This document shows positions 55,276 through 62,724 of a stretch of DNA of 64,000 nucleotides, in pieces. The stretch is taken from positions 124,001-188,000 of the forward strand of contig NZ_FTMB01000007.1 in NCBI RefSeq assembly GCF_900155885.1, given 5' to 3'. Each line of letters opens with the position of its first letter. The first letter of the stretch is position 1. The notes beneath the pieces are model-generated. The model was given only the letters and a program-made list of their open reading frames with translations. It had not been told where the DNA came from and did not search any database. Source of the DNA: Rhizobium sp. RU20A (GTDB lineage: Bacteria > Pseudomonadota > Alphaproteobacteria > Rhizobiales > Rhizobiaceae). Both the position numbers and the translations under genes were made by a program.

Positions 55276-56421
55276 TCATCGCTGCTTGTTTCCCGCCGAT
55301 CCGCTCAACTGCCCGTCCGGATCCTGATACAGCCGGACAAACCGGCTGTCGTTCCAGTGCTTCCACCTGGCGACCCAGCGTCCCGAGGCGGCCAGGCACC
55401 ACTTGTCGGCGATGGCCCGTCCGTTGGCCAGCGCGATCAATGCCAGCCATTGGCGTTGGGGCCGAAAGGGACGCGGATCTTCTCCGGCGAGGCAGCGGCG
55501 GAGGTTGTCGGCCAGCACCGGCCCCTGCCGTACGGCGAAGACGCCGGCCTTGGGGCGTGGATCGGGCAGGCTGGCGACGTCACCGGCGGCGAAAACATCG
55601 GGATGGGAGACCGACCGCAAGGCCTGGTCGACGCGGATGAAACCGCCCGCATCGAGCGCAAGACCCGTCCCGCCAAGCCAGGCCGGTGCCCCGCTCGAGG
55701 TCGTCCAGACCACGTCGTCGACGGACAAGGTCCGCCCGTCGCGGGCAAGCAGCGTTCCGGCGTCGAAGCCGATGACGTCAAAACCTTGATGATGGGCTAT
55801 GCCGGCGCGCGCCAGTTCCCGCCGCACCATCGCGCGGGCAAGGCGGCTGCGCTCGGCAATGACCGCGTCGGCGCGCCCGACCAGCAGCATGTCGACCCGG
55901 CCTGCGCCGAAGCGCCTTTGCAGGGCAAAGGCCATCTCCACCCCGGCGACGCCCTGACCGACGACGGCCAGCCGGAGCCGTCCCGTGCTTTGCGCGACGC
56001 GCGCATCGAGGTGTGCGAGGCGCTGCGTGAAGCTGGCGATCGGCTTGACCGAAAGTCCGCCCGACACATCGGCGGGCAGCTGCGGCGTGGAGCCGATATC
56101 GATCGACAGCAGGCAATAGTCGAGAACCTGCCCGTCCGCGAGGCTGACCTGGCGCCTGTCCGGATCGATCCCGCCGGCGGAGGTGGCCAGGAAGGTGACG
56201 TTGCAGCGGGCGCACAGGGCATCGAGATCGATATGGAAATCCGCAAAACCATACCGGCCGCTCACATAGCCGGGCAGCATGCCGGAATAGGGCGCGTGTC
56301 GCGCGGGTGAGATGAGGATGATCTTGCGGCCGACAGGACCGCGCCCGAGGCGCCTGACAACCTCGACATGCGCGTGACCGCCGCCGACGAGAAGGATCGG
56401 CATGTCCGTCGCCTCAGCCAT
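55276..56421 (-). CDS. FAD/NAD(P)-dependent oxidoreductase, SelD-associated type (TIGR03169-like)
   Basis: A 381 aa flavoprotein of the pyridine-nucleotide-disulfide fold. FAD binding is PILLVGGGHAHVEVVRRLGR, with the HAHV characteristic of the domain often fused to or placed beside SelD; the second nucleotide site is LAVVGQGVAGVEMAFALQRR, and DVFAAGDVASLPDPRPKAGVFAVRQGPVLADNLR closes the FAD domain. No redox-active CxxxxC is seen, so it is NDH-2/sulfide:quinone-reductase-like. GGAGG precedes the ATG at 56421. It overlaps ynjD by eight bases as the last gene of that operon. No selD gene is in the window. Confidence 0.85.
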   Translation of the reverse strand: MAEATDMPILLVGGGHAHVEVVRRLGRGPVGRKIILISPARHAPYSGMLPGYVSGRYGFADFHIDLDALCARCNVTFLATSAGGIDPDRRQVSLADGQVLDYCLLSIDIGSTPQLPADVSGGLSVKPIASFTQRLAHLDARVAQSTGRLRLAVVGQGVAGVEMAFALQRRFGAGRVDMLLVGRADAVIAERSRLARAMVRRELARAGIAHHQGFDVIGFDAGTLLARDGRTLSVDDVVWTTSSGAPAWLGGTGLALDAGGFIRVDQALRSVSHPDVFAAGDVASLPDPRPKAGVFAVRQGPVLADNLRRCLAGEDPRPFRPQRQWLALIALANGRAIADKWCLAASGRWVARWKHWNDSRFVRLYQDPDGQLSGSAGNKQR

Positions 56422-57085
56422 TCCCGCCTCCGTCCGTCACGATGCGATGCACGGCATCGCCGGCCGCCTCGGCATCGGCATCGTCATGGGTGACCAGGAT
56501 GACGGGCAGCCGGGCGGCCCGGGCCCTTCCGAAAACCAGGCTGCGCATCTGCACGCGCAACGCCATGTCCAGTTTGGAAAATGGCTCGTCGAGCAGCAGC
56601 ACGCGGGGTCGCGAGACCAGCACGCGGGCCAGCGCAACACGCGCCTTCTGTCCACCCGACAGTGTAGCCGGATCGCGATCGTCGAACCCGGCAAGATCCA
56701 TGTCGGCGAGAATGTCGGCCGCCATGCGCCGACGCTCGCGCCGGTCCCCAATATCGGGCGGGATGGCGAAGGCCACATTGGCACCGACCGACATATGCGG
56801 GAACAGCAAGGGATCCTGAAACAGAATGCCGGCCCGCCTTTCGGCCGGTGGCAGCGCGAGCAGGTCGACACCGGCGGCACAAACCCCTCCCCGCGCGGTG
56901 AAGGCCGGATCGAGGAAGCCGCCGATGAAGGAGAGCAAGGTCGACTTGCCGGAGCCGGAGGGGCCCATGACGGTCAGCACCTCGCCCGGAGCGATGCTGT
57001 GCGAGATCGCGATCAGCCTCCGGTCCCCAAGTCTGATATCGACCGCCTCTAGGGTCAGCCCTGCGGCTTCGTTGTCGTCAAGCAT
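56414..57085 (-). CDS. ynjD: ABC transporter ATP-binding protein, YnjD-like
   Basis: A 223 aa ATPase lacking a C-terminal regulatory domain. Walker A is GPSGSGKST, the Q-loop is ILFQDPLLFPHM, the signature is LSGGQKARVALARVL, Walker B is VLLLDEPFSKLD, and the H-loop is LVTHDDADAEAAGD. Length and the FSKLD Walker B tail fit COG4136 (YnjD). It follows the fused permease by three bases and overlaps the flavoprotein gene. Powers import of an unknown solute bound by YnjB. Confidence 0.88.
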   Translation of the reverse strand: MLDDNEAAGLTLEAVDIRLGDRRLIAISHSIAPGEVLTVMGPSGSGKSTLLSFIGGFLDPAFTARGGVCAAGVDLLALPPAERRAGILFQDPLLFPHMSVGANVAFAIPPDIGDRRERRRMAADILADMDLAGFDDRDPATLSGGQKARVALARVLVSRPRVLLLDEPFSKLDMALRVQMRSLVFGRARAARLPVILVTHDDADAEAAGDAVHRIVTDGGGNG

Positions 57086-57088
57086 CGA

Positions 57089-58813
57089 TCAGAGCCCCAT
57101 GTCGCGCCGGTTGCGGTGAAGGAAGGCCGGCAGCAGCGCAGCAAAGGTGAACGCGAGGAAGGGCAGCAGCGTCTGCACCATCGCATAGACGCCGATCACC
57201 CGCCGGTTGTTTCCCGAAGCAAGGGCGACGGCCTCGGTGGTGATCGTCTCGATGCGCCCCTCCCCGATCAGCAGCGTCGGCAGATATTGACCAAGCGAGA
57301 CGGCAAAGCCAACGGCGGCCGCCGTCATGATGGGGCGCAGCAGCATCGGCAGCCGGATCGACAAAAGGACCATGAGGCGCGTCCTTCCCAGCGCCGTGGC
57401 GATGGTCTCGTAGCGCCGGTCGAGCGCCCGCCACGGCTCTGCAAGGGAGAGATAGACATAGGGCAGGACGAAGACCAGATGCACCATGACGAGGGCAAGG
57501 AAGCGGTTCTGGCTGCCGCTGCCGATGACCAGCAGTTGCAGTCCGAAGACGAAGGTGATCTGCGGCACGATGAGCGGCAGGTAGAGAAGCAGCAGGCTTC
57601 GCTCGCCGCCGCTTCGCCCCGTTGCCGTTTCGCGCTCGAGGCAGCCGATCGACAGCAGGACGGCTGCCAGCGTCGAGATGAGACCGATGGCGAGTGTTGT
57701 CAGCAGGGGATCACGGATGCGCGGCAGGGCGCTCATCCAGCTCCGAAGGGTCAGGGACTGCGGCAGGAGATCGGGAAACTGCCACAGACCGGCCACCGAC
57801 CAGAGGGCCAGAAGGCCGATGCCGGCAAAGAAGGTACCGCCGATGGCGCCAACCGAGATCAGGGAGAGGATGCTGAGGGCGCCGTCGTGCGCGAACCGGA
57901 ACCCGCCGTCCCGGCAGAACCGCAGCAGGCGCCCGCCCGCTCGTTCCGCTCCCCTCCAAAGGATGAGAACGGACAGCGTCACCGTAAGTTGCAGCACCGC
58001 GCCTGCCGAGGCCAGGAACCGCGCCGAAAGGTCGGGATCGTTCATCCACTGCACCAGCCGTGTCGCCAGCGTGCCGGGAAGATTGGGGCCGAGGATCAGG
58101 GCGACATCCACCACCGCGGTCGAATAGGCGATGACGGCGTAGACGGCAAAGCGGATCTGCCGGTAGAGCGCCGGCCAGAGCAGATAGACAAAGCCCGCGA
58201 TGGGGCCGTAGCCGAAGGATGCCGCAAGGCGGCGGGCGGAGGCGAGGTCGACCTGCGGCAGGGCGGCGAGCGTCACCAGGAACAGAAACGGGGTTTCCTT
58301 GATGACAAGGCCGGCGATCATCGAGAGACCCAGGGGATCGTTGAGGATGAGGATATCCGGCGGACGGTCGATGCCCGACAGCGGCGCGACAAGGCGGATC
58401 AGATAGCCGGATGGGGCGATCAGGAAGGTCAGCCCGAAGGCTGCCGCCGCATGTGGCACGGCAAGCAGCGGGGAGAGCAGATGCTGGAGGCGGGCCATGA
58501 CGGGCGTTCCGGCAAAACCCGCGACGAACACGAGCGTCAGGCCGAGCGAAAGGGCCGTGGCCACGAGCCCGGTCACGAAACTCAGCAGGATCGCCGCGGC
58601 AAGACCCGGCGTCGCGAAGAGGGCGCGGAAAATCTCGAGGCCGAAGGTGGTGCCGCCCAGCGCCGGCAGGTAGCCGAAGGCGGGCAGCACCGTTCCCAGC
58701 AGGCCGAAGGCGATGGGCAGCAGCAGGAAGGCCAAGGTCAGGACAACGGCCACCCTCGCAAGGATCGCGACGGCGTCCTGCCCGGCTGCGCGGTTCATCC
58801 GCCTGCCCGCCAT
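57089..58813 (-). CDS. ynjC: ABC transporter permease, YnjC-like fused double permease
   Basis: A 574 aa inner-membrane protein containing two permease halves in one chain, about twelve helices in all. The first half runs to about residue 280 (with DLASARRLAASFGYGPIAGFVYLLWPAL as coupling loop), the second has LDRRYETIATALGRTRLMVLLSIRLPMLLRPI. This duplicated organisation is characteristic of YnjC and of ThiP/CysTW-fusion type permeases. The start at 58813 lies two bases after ynjB; a start at 58798 is also possible. Substrate unknown. Confidence 0.87.
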   Translation of the reverse strand: MAGRRMNRAAGQDAVAILARVAVVLTLAFLLLPIAFGLLGTVLPAFGYLPALGGTTFGLEIFRALFATPGLAAAILLSFVTGLVATALSLGLTLVFVAGFAGTPVMARLQHLLSPLLAVPHAAAAFGLTFLIAPSGYLIRLVAPLSGIDRPPDILILNDPLGLSMIAGLVIKETPFLFLVTLAALPQVDLASARRLAASFGYGPIAGFVYLLWPALYRQIRFAVYAVIAYSTAVVDVALILGPNLPGTLATRLVQWMNDPDLSARFLASAGAVLQLTVTLSVLILWRGAERAGGRLLRFCRDGGFRFAHDGALSILSLISVGAIGGTFFAGIGLLALWSVAGLWQFPDLLPQSLTLRSWMSALPRIRDPLLTTLAIGLISTLAAVLLSIGCLERETATGRSGGERSLLLLYLPLIVPQITFVFGLQLLVIGSGSQNRFLALVMVHLVFVLPYVYLSLAEPWRALDRRYETIATALGRTRLMVLLSIRLPMLLRPIMTAAAVGFAVSLGQYLPTLLIGEGRIETITTEAVALASGNNRRVIGVYAMVQTLLPFLAFTFAALLPAFLHRNRRDMGL

Positions 58814-58815
58814 GG

Positions 58816-60045
58816 TCAATTGCCGCTGGCGTAGCGCCGGCGCCATTCGGCCTCGATCCGCTCCATCCAGCTTGCATGCGGCTCGGCAATCACCGGACCG
58901 AGCTTGTCCGGGGTGAGGGTCGCGACGCCGAGATCAAGGGCCGCGAAAGCCGCACGATCGGCTTGCGGCAGCTTCGACATGGCAAGGACGGTCGGATCCC
59001 CCCAATGGGCCGGGTCCTGCTTGCGCAGCTGGGCTTCCGGCGACAGGAGGAAATTGGCCGTCAGCAGCGCCCCTTCCCTGGCATTGGCATTGTAGGGGAT
59101 TGCCACGAAATGCGTGTTTCCGAGCGTGCCACCCGAAAAGGTGAAGGACCGGACGGTGTCGGGAAGCTCGCCCGCCCTGATCCCCGCCGATGCCTCAGCC
59201 GGATTGAAGGCGAAGATGATGTCGAGTTCGCCGTCGGCGAGCTTCTGCTTCATGTCCGGATAGTTCTGCGGGAAGGCCTTGCCAGAGCGCCAGGCAACGG
59301 CATGCAACTGGTCGAGATAGGCAAACAACGGCTCGACGTCGCGCTCGAAGCGTTGTTCATCGACAGGCCTTGCGAGCCTTGCGGGATCGTCGATCACCTC
59401 GCTGAGGACCTGCTTGAGGAAGGACGAACCGACAAAATCCGGCGGGGCGGGATAGGAGAACCGACCGGGATGCGCCTTCGCCCAGTCAAGAAGCTGCACG
59501 GCATTGTCCGGCAGGGATGCCGCATCCGTGCGCGCGCTGTCGTAGAAGAAGACCATCTTTGCCCCGCCCCACGGGCTCTCCAGCCCTTCGGTCGGTTCGG
59601 TGAAGTCGGTGAGAATGGTCGGTTGGTTCTCGACGTCGACATAGCGCCAATTGGGAAGCGACGTCGCCCAGCCGGGCGTCATCAGCAGGCCCTGCTGCTT
59701 CATCGAGACGAAGTTCTCGCCATTGATCCAGATGAGATCGACGGAGCCGCCCGCATTCTTGCCGGCGGCCTTCTCGGCGATGACCTTCGCCACGGCGCTG
59801 GCCGTATCGTCGAGCTTCACCTGCACCACCGTGACCCCGTAGCGGGCCTGCATTTCGCCGCCCACCCATTCGAGATAGGCGTTGATGTTTTCCGATCCGC
59901 CCCAGGCGTTGAAGTAGACCGTCTGGCCGGAGGCGGCCTTCTCGATCGCCGGCCAGTCCTTCGGCACGGCATCCGCCGCTATCGCCTGAAGGCCGGATAT
60001 TCCGGCGATGAGCCCTGCTGCCAGGATGGCTTTCATGAAACGCAT
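58816..60045 (-). CDS. ynjB: ABC transporter substrate-binding protein, YnjB-like
   Basis: A 409 aa periplasmic binding protein. The Sec signal is MRFMKAILAAGLIAGISGLQAIAADA. Mature motifs VYFNAWGGSENINAYLEWV, VDLIWINGENFVSMKQQGLL, PWGGAKMVFFYDSAR and LDIIFAFNPAEASAGI match the YnjB/COG4134 type, which is distantly related to thiamine and polyamine receptors. GGGAGA precedes the ATG at 60045. Its cargo is unknown in every organism to my knowledge. It lies 79 bases after the anti-sigma gene on the same strand. Confidence 0.9.
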   Translation of the reverse strand: MRFMKAILAAGLIAGISGLQAIAADAVPKDWPAIEKAASGQTVYFNAWGGSENINAYLEWVGGEMQARYGVTVVQVKLDDTASAVAKVIAEKAAGKNAGGSVDLIWINGENFVSMKQQGLLMTPGWATSLPNWRYVDVENQPTILTDFTEPTEGLESPWGGAKMVFFYDSARTDAASLPDNAVQLLDWAKAHPGRFSYPAPPDFVGSSFLKQVLSEVIDDPARLARPVDEQRFERDVEPLFAYLDQLHAVAWRSGKAFPQNYPDMKQKLADGELDIIFAFNPAEASAGIRAGELPDTVRSFTFSGGTLGNTHFVAIPYNANAREGALLTANFLLSPEAQLRKQDPAHWGDPTVLAMSKLPQADRAAFAALDLGVATLTPDKLGPVIAEPHASWMERIEAEWRRRYASGN

Positions 60046-60124
60046 GCTGTTTCGTCTCCCGTGTTCGGAGCGGAGCGAGCCACTGCCCGGCGCCCGTATT
60101 CCTGTGATCGACCGTCCCGGATGC

Positions 60125-60370
60125 TCAGCTTCTGCCCGTCGACCGCGATCGGCGCTGCGCAAGGGCGGCCTCGATTTCGGCGCTCATCTCTTGATCTTCC
60201 GGCGATACCGTCATCCGCGTCAGGTCGCGCGTCCTTTTCATCTGTTCGACGAAATTGCGGCAGCGGCGGCACATGGCGAGGTGCAATTCCATGCGGAACC
60301 GTTGCCATGGTCCGAGTTCACCGTCGATCAGACGGCTGGCGCGCGCTGCGACTTCCCGGCACTTTAACAT
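60125..60370 (-). CDS. Zinc-finger anti-sigma factor (zf-HC2), soluble
   Basis: An 81 aa protein. LKCREVAARASRLIDGELGPWQRFRMELHLAMCRRC contains the zinc-binding H-x3-C-x2-C (His30, Cys34, Cys37) of ZAS anti-sigma factors. There is no transmembrane segment, so the partner would be held in the cytoplasm and release would depend on redox or metal change at the zinc site, as in ChrR/RsrA-type proteins. AAGGAT precedes the ATG at 60370. It sits on the strand opposite to the ECF sigma gene 1.1 kb away, at the head of the ynjBCD genes rather than cotranscribed with sigma. Confidence 0.85.
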   Translation of the reverse strand: MLKCREVAARASRLIDGELGPWQRFRMELHLAMCRRCRNFVEQMKRTRDLTRMTVSPEDQEMSAEIEAALAQRRSRSTGRS

Positions 60371-60483
60371 CGGATCAATCCTTTTTCTGGACCTCTGTGA
60401 CAGGACTGCTTCCGGCACGATCCGTTACAGCGTGGTGCGCTTTTTGCTGCGGATTCGAGATGGGGCGGGGTGGTGGCATGCGG

Positions 60484-61251
60484 TCAAACGTCACTCCCGC
60501 GCTGGCGGACCTGCCGGACAATGGTCGGGATCAGGGCCACGATGGCGAGCGCAAAGAATGCGAGCGTGATCTGCGGCGTCACCAGATCCGACAGATGTGC
60601 CTCGCGTCCGGCGGCCCGGGCGGCGACCAGCACGCTGTCCACGCCCTGACCGAGATAGGCATAGGCGAATGTGCCGGGCAAGATCCCGAAAAAGGTGGCA
60701 GCGACGAAGCGGCCGAGGCTGATGTCGAAGAGCGCGGCGGCGATATTGACCACGAAGAAGGGGAAGACGGGCGCGAGGCGAATGACGAAGAGATAGCCGA
60801 AGGCATTTTTGCGGAAGCCCTCGGCAAGCGATTTCACTTTCCCGTCGACCCTCTGGCGCAGGAAACTGCCGAACGCGGAGCGGGTCGCCAGGAACAGGAT
60901 GGACGCCCCGACGGTCGCCGCAACGGCGACGAGCGCGCCGCCCAGCAGCCAGCCGAACAGGAAGCCCCCGAAGATCGTCAGCACGGAGGCGGCCGGAAAC
61001 GAGAAGGCGACGGCAAGGATGTAGACCCCGACGAACACGGCAGCGGACCAGACCCTGTTGGCATCCACCATTGCCCTCAGCGACTGTCTTTGCTCGGCGA
61101 GATAGCCGAGACTGAGATAGTCCTGCAGGCCGAGGGCGTAACCCAGCGCAAGGCCCAGCACGACGATCCCGACAGGGGCGAACCGCACAAGACGCGCGCG
61201 CGAAGAGGCGGTCTTGCCGGACGTGGGCATGCTGCTGTTTTCGTCAGACAT
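60484..61251 (-). CDS. TVP38/TMEM64 family membrane protein (YdjX/YdjZ-like, SNARE-associated domain)
   Basis: A 255 aa inner-membrane protein with about five to six helices. FSFPAASVLTIFGGFLFGWLLGGALVAVAATVGASILFLATR and FVIRLAPVFPFFVVNIAAALFDISLGRFVAATFFGILPGTFAYAYLGQGVD are the VTT/SNARE-associated signature, related to DedA lipid flippases. In E. coli ydjX and ydjZ lie next to ynjABCDEF, and in other bacteria this domain is fused to a mercuric-reductase-like flavoprotein such as that at 62721-64000. It is the probable first gene of the minus-strand run, divergent from the sigma gene. Confidence 0.9.
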   Translation of the reverse strand: MSDENSSMPTSGKTASSRARLVRFAPVGIVVLGLALGYALGLQDYLSLGYLAEQRQSLRAMVDANRVWSAAVFVGVYILAVAFSFPAASVLTIFGGFLFGWLLGGALVAVAATVGASILFLATRSAFGSFLRQRVDGKVKSLAEGFRKNAFGYLFVIRLAPVFPFFVVNIAAALFDISLGRFVAATFFGILPGTFAYAYLGQGVDSVLVAARAAGREAHLSDLVTPQITLAFFALAIVALIPTIVRQVRQRGSDV

Positions 61252-61459
61252 CGTTGGGGAACCCGTCATGGACAGAGAAACTGGCGGCGGCCCTTTGGAG
61301 ATGTCGCGCGCGTTCGGCCTTTGCAGGGGATTTCCAGCGCGCCCTCAGCGCGCCGCTTGCGCCGGTTTCAGGGTCACGATGGCTTGAACCGCTGAAATCG
61401 CGCTGGACTTCCGCCAGGATTGTTCCGTTGATACCGCGCGAACACCGATCGGAGGGGCT

Positions 61460-62068
61460 GTGGGCAGAGCGGAACGGGATGAGCAGGCTCTGCTGCAGCG
61501 TCTGGTCGAAGGGGATCGGACAGCCTTCGAGCAGCTGTTTCGACGCCACAATGCCGGCATGATCCGCTTTGCGAGAGCGATCGTCCGCAACCGTGCCGCG
61601 GCCGAAGACGTGGTCCAGGACACCTGGATTTCGGTGATCAGCCGGATCGAGCTCTTCGAGGCACGAAGCTCTCTGGCGAGCTGGATCCACGCCATCCTCG
61701 TCAACAATGCCCGCAGCCGGGCCAAGCGCGACGGTCGCATCGTCTTCTTCGACGATGCGGGCGATGGCGACGGCCTTGCCGAGGCCTTCGACGGGCGCGG
61801 ACGCTGGCGCCAGATGCCCGACCTGTGGGACGCGTTGACGCCGGATCGACATGTCGAGGGACGCAGCATCCTTCAGCACGTCGAGGCGGCGATGGAGGCG
61901 CTGCCAGTGGCGCAGCGCGCGGTGCTGATCCTGCGCGCTCACCAGGACCTCGACCCCAGGGAGGTCTGCGCGCTTCTCGACATCAGCGAAGGCAACATGC
62001 GCGTGCTTCTGCATAGGGCCCGTGTGACCGTGCGCAACGCGCTCGATCGGCTCGCCACGGATGTTTGA
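61460..62068 (+). CDS. ECF-type RNA polymerase sigma factor
   Basis: A 202 aa sigma-70-family factor with only regions 2 and 4. Region 2 is LVEGDRTAFEQLFRRHNAGMIRFARAIVRNRAAAEDVVQDTWISV; region 4 is ALPVAQRAVLILRAHQDLDPREVCALLDISEGNMRVLLHRAR. The GTG at 61460 follows CGGAGGGG. Its neighbour on the opposite strand encodes a zinc-finger anti-sigma, the obvious partner. It lies in the middle of the TVP38/anti-sigma/ynj and CDP-alcohol/flavoprotein genes and probably controls them. Cytoplasmic. Confidence 0.93.
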   Translation: MGRAERDEQALLQRLVEGDRTAFEQLFRRHNAGMIRFARAIVRNRAAAEDVVQDTWISVISRIELFEARSSLASWIHAILVNNARSRAKRDGRIVFFDDAGDGDGLAEAFDGRGRWRQMPDLWDALTPDRHVEGRSILQHVEAAMEALPVAQRAVLILRAHQDLDPREVCALLDISEGNMRVLLHRARVTVRNALDRLATDV

Positions 62069-62106
62069 ACCGGCGCGGTTCGGAAGGGGTGCGATGCTCT
62101 GCCGCG

Positions 62107-62724
62107 TCATCGCTCACCCCCGGAAAAGGCGATCCATCCCTGCCGCCAGCGGATGAGCGTGGTGACGGCGCAGAGCGCTGCGAATCCGTAGGCGATCACC
62201 GGAAACTGCGCCGGAAACAGGCACATGGCGACGAAGACGGCGATGGTCTCGAAGCCTTCCGCCAGGCCCCCGGCGTAATAGATGCCTTTGGTCGGAAAAT
62301 CGGCGGCCTTGCTGCCCCGTTTTGCCGCAACGGCGGAGAAGGCGAGAAAGGAAGAGCCCGTCCCGACGAAAGACACGATCAGCACCGCGGCAGGCAGCGC
62401 GTGGGTTTCGGGTGCCTGGAGCGCAAAACCGAGCGGGATGAGCGCGTAGAAAACCATGTCGAAGGCGATGTCGAGATAGGCACCGCGATCCGTCGGCCCC
62501 GCGATCCGCGCGACAGCGCCGTCAAGACCGTCGAAAAGGCGATTGAGGAGGATGAGGATAAGTGCGGCCGGCCATTGCCCGAGGCACAGGGCGATGAAGG
62601 CACAAAGGCCGGCGACGAACCCCGTCAGGCTGATCATGTCTGCCCGGACGCCGCGATCGGCCAGGAACCGGGCGAGCGGCTGGAGGAGGACGCGTTGCAG
62701 CGGCAGGAGGCGCGCATCGATCAT
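62107..62724 (-). CDS. CDP-alcohol phosphatidyltransferase family protein (YnjF-like)
   Basis: A 205 aa inner-membrane enzyme with about five to six helices. The catalytic CDP-alcohol motif is RLFDGLDGAVARIAGPTDRG followed by AYLDIAFDMVFY, i.e. DG-x2-AR with the downstream G-x3-D-x3-D carrying the metal-binding aspartates. It would transfer a phosphatidyl or similar group from a CDP-alcohol to an acceptor to make a phospholipid. E. coli YnjF, in the same gene neighbourhood, is a member with unknown product. Its start overlaps the end of the following flavoprotein (ATGA), so the two are coupled. Confidence 0.87.
   Translation of the reverse strand: MIDARLLPLQRVLLQPLARFLADRGVRADMISLTGFVAGLCAFIALCLGQWPAALILILLNRLFDGLDGAVARIAGPTDRGAYLDIAFDMVFYALIPLGFALQAPETHALPAAVLIVSFVGTGSSFLAFSAVAAKRGSKAADFPTKGIYYAGGLAEGFETIAVFVAMCLFPAQFPVIAYGFAALCAVTTLIRWRQGWIAFSGGER

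Noticed and set aside
58876-61395. Plus-strand open frame of 839 codons opposite ynjB, the anti-sigma gene and the TVP38 gene
   Set aside because: It is a G+C-driven shadow of three recognisable minus-strand proteins; its translation is Arg/Gly/Asp/Glu-rich with no domain and no ribosome site.
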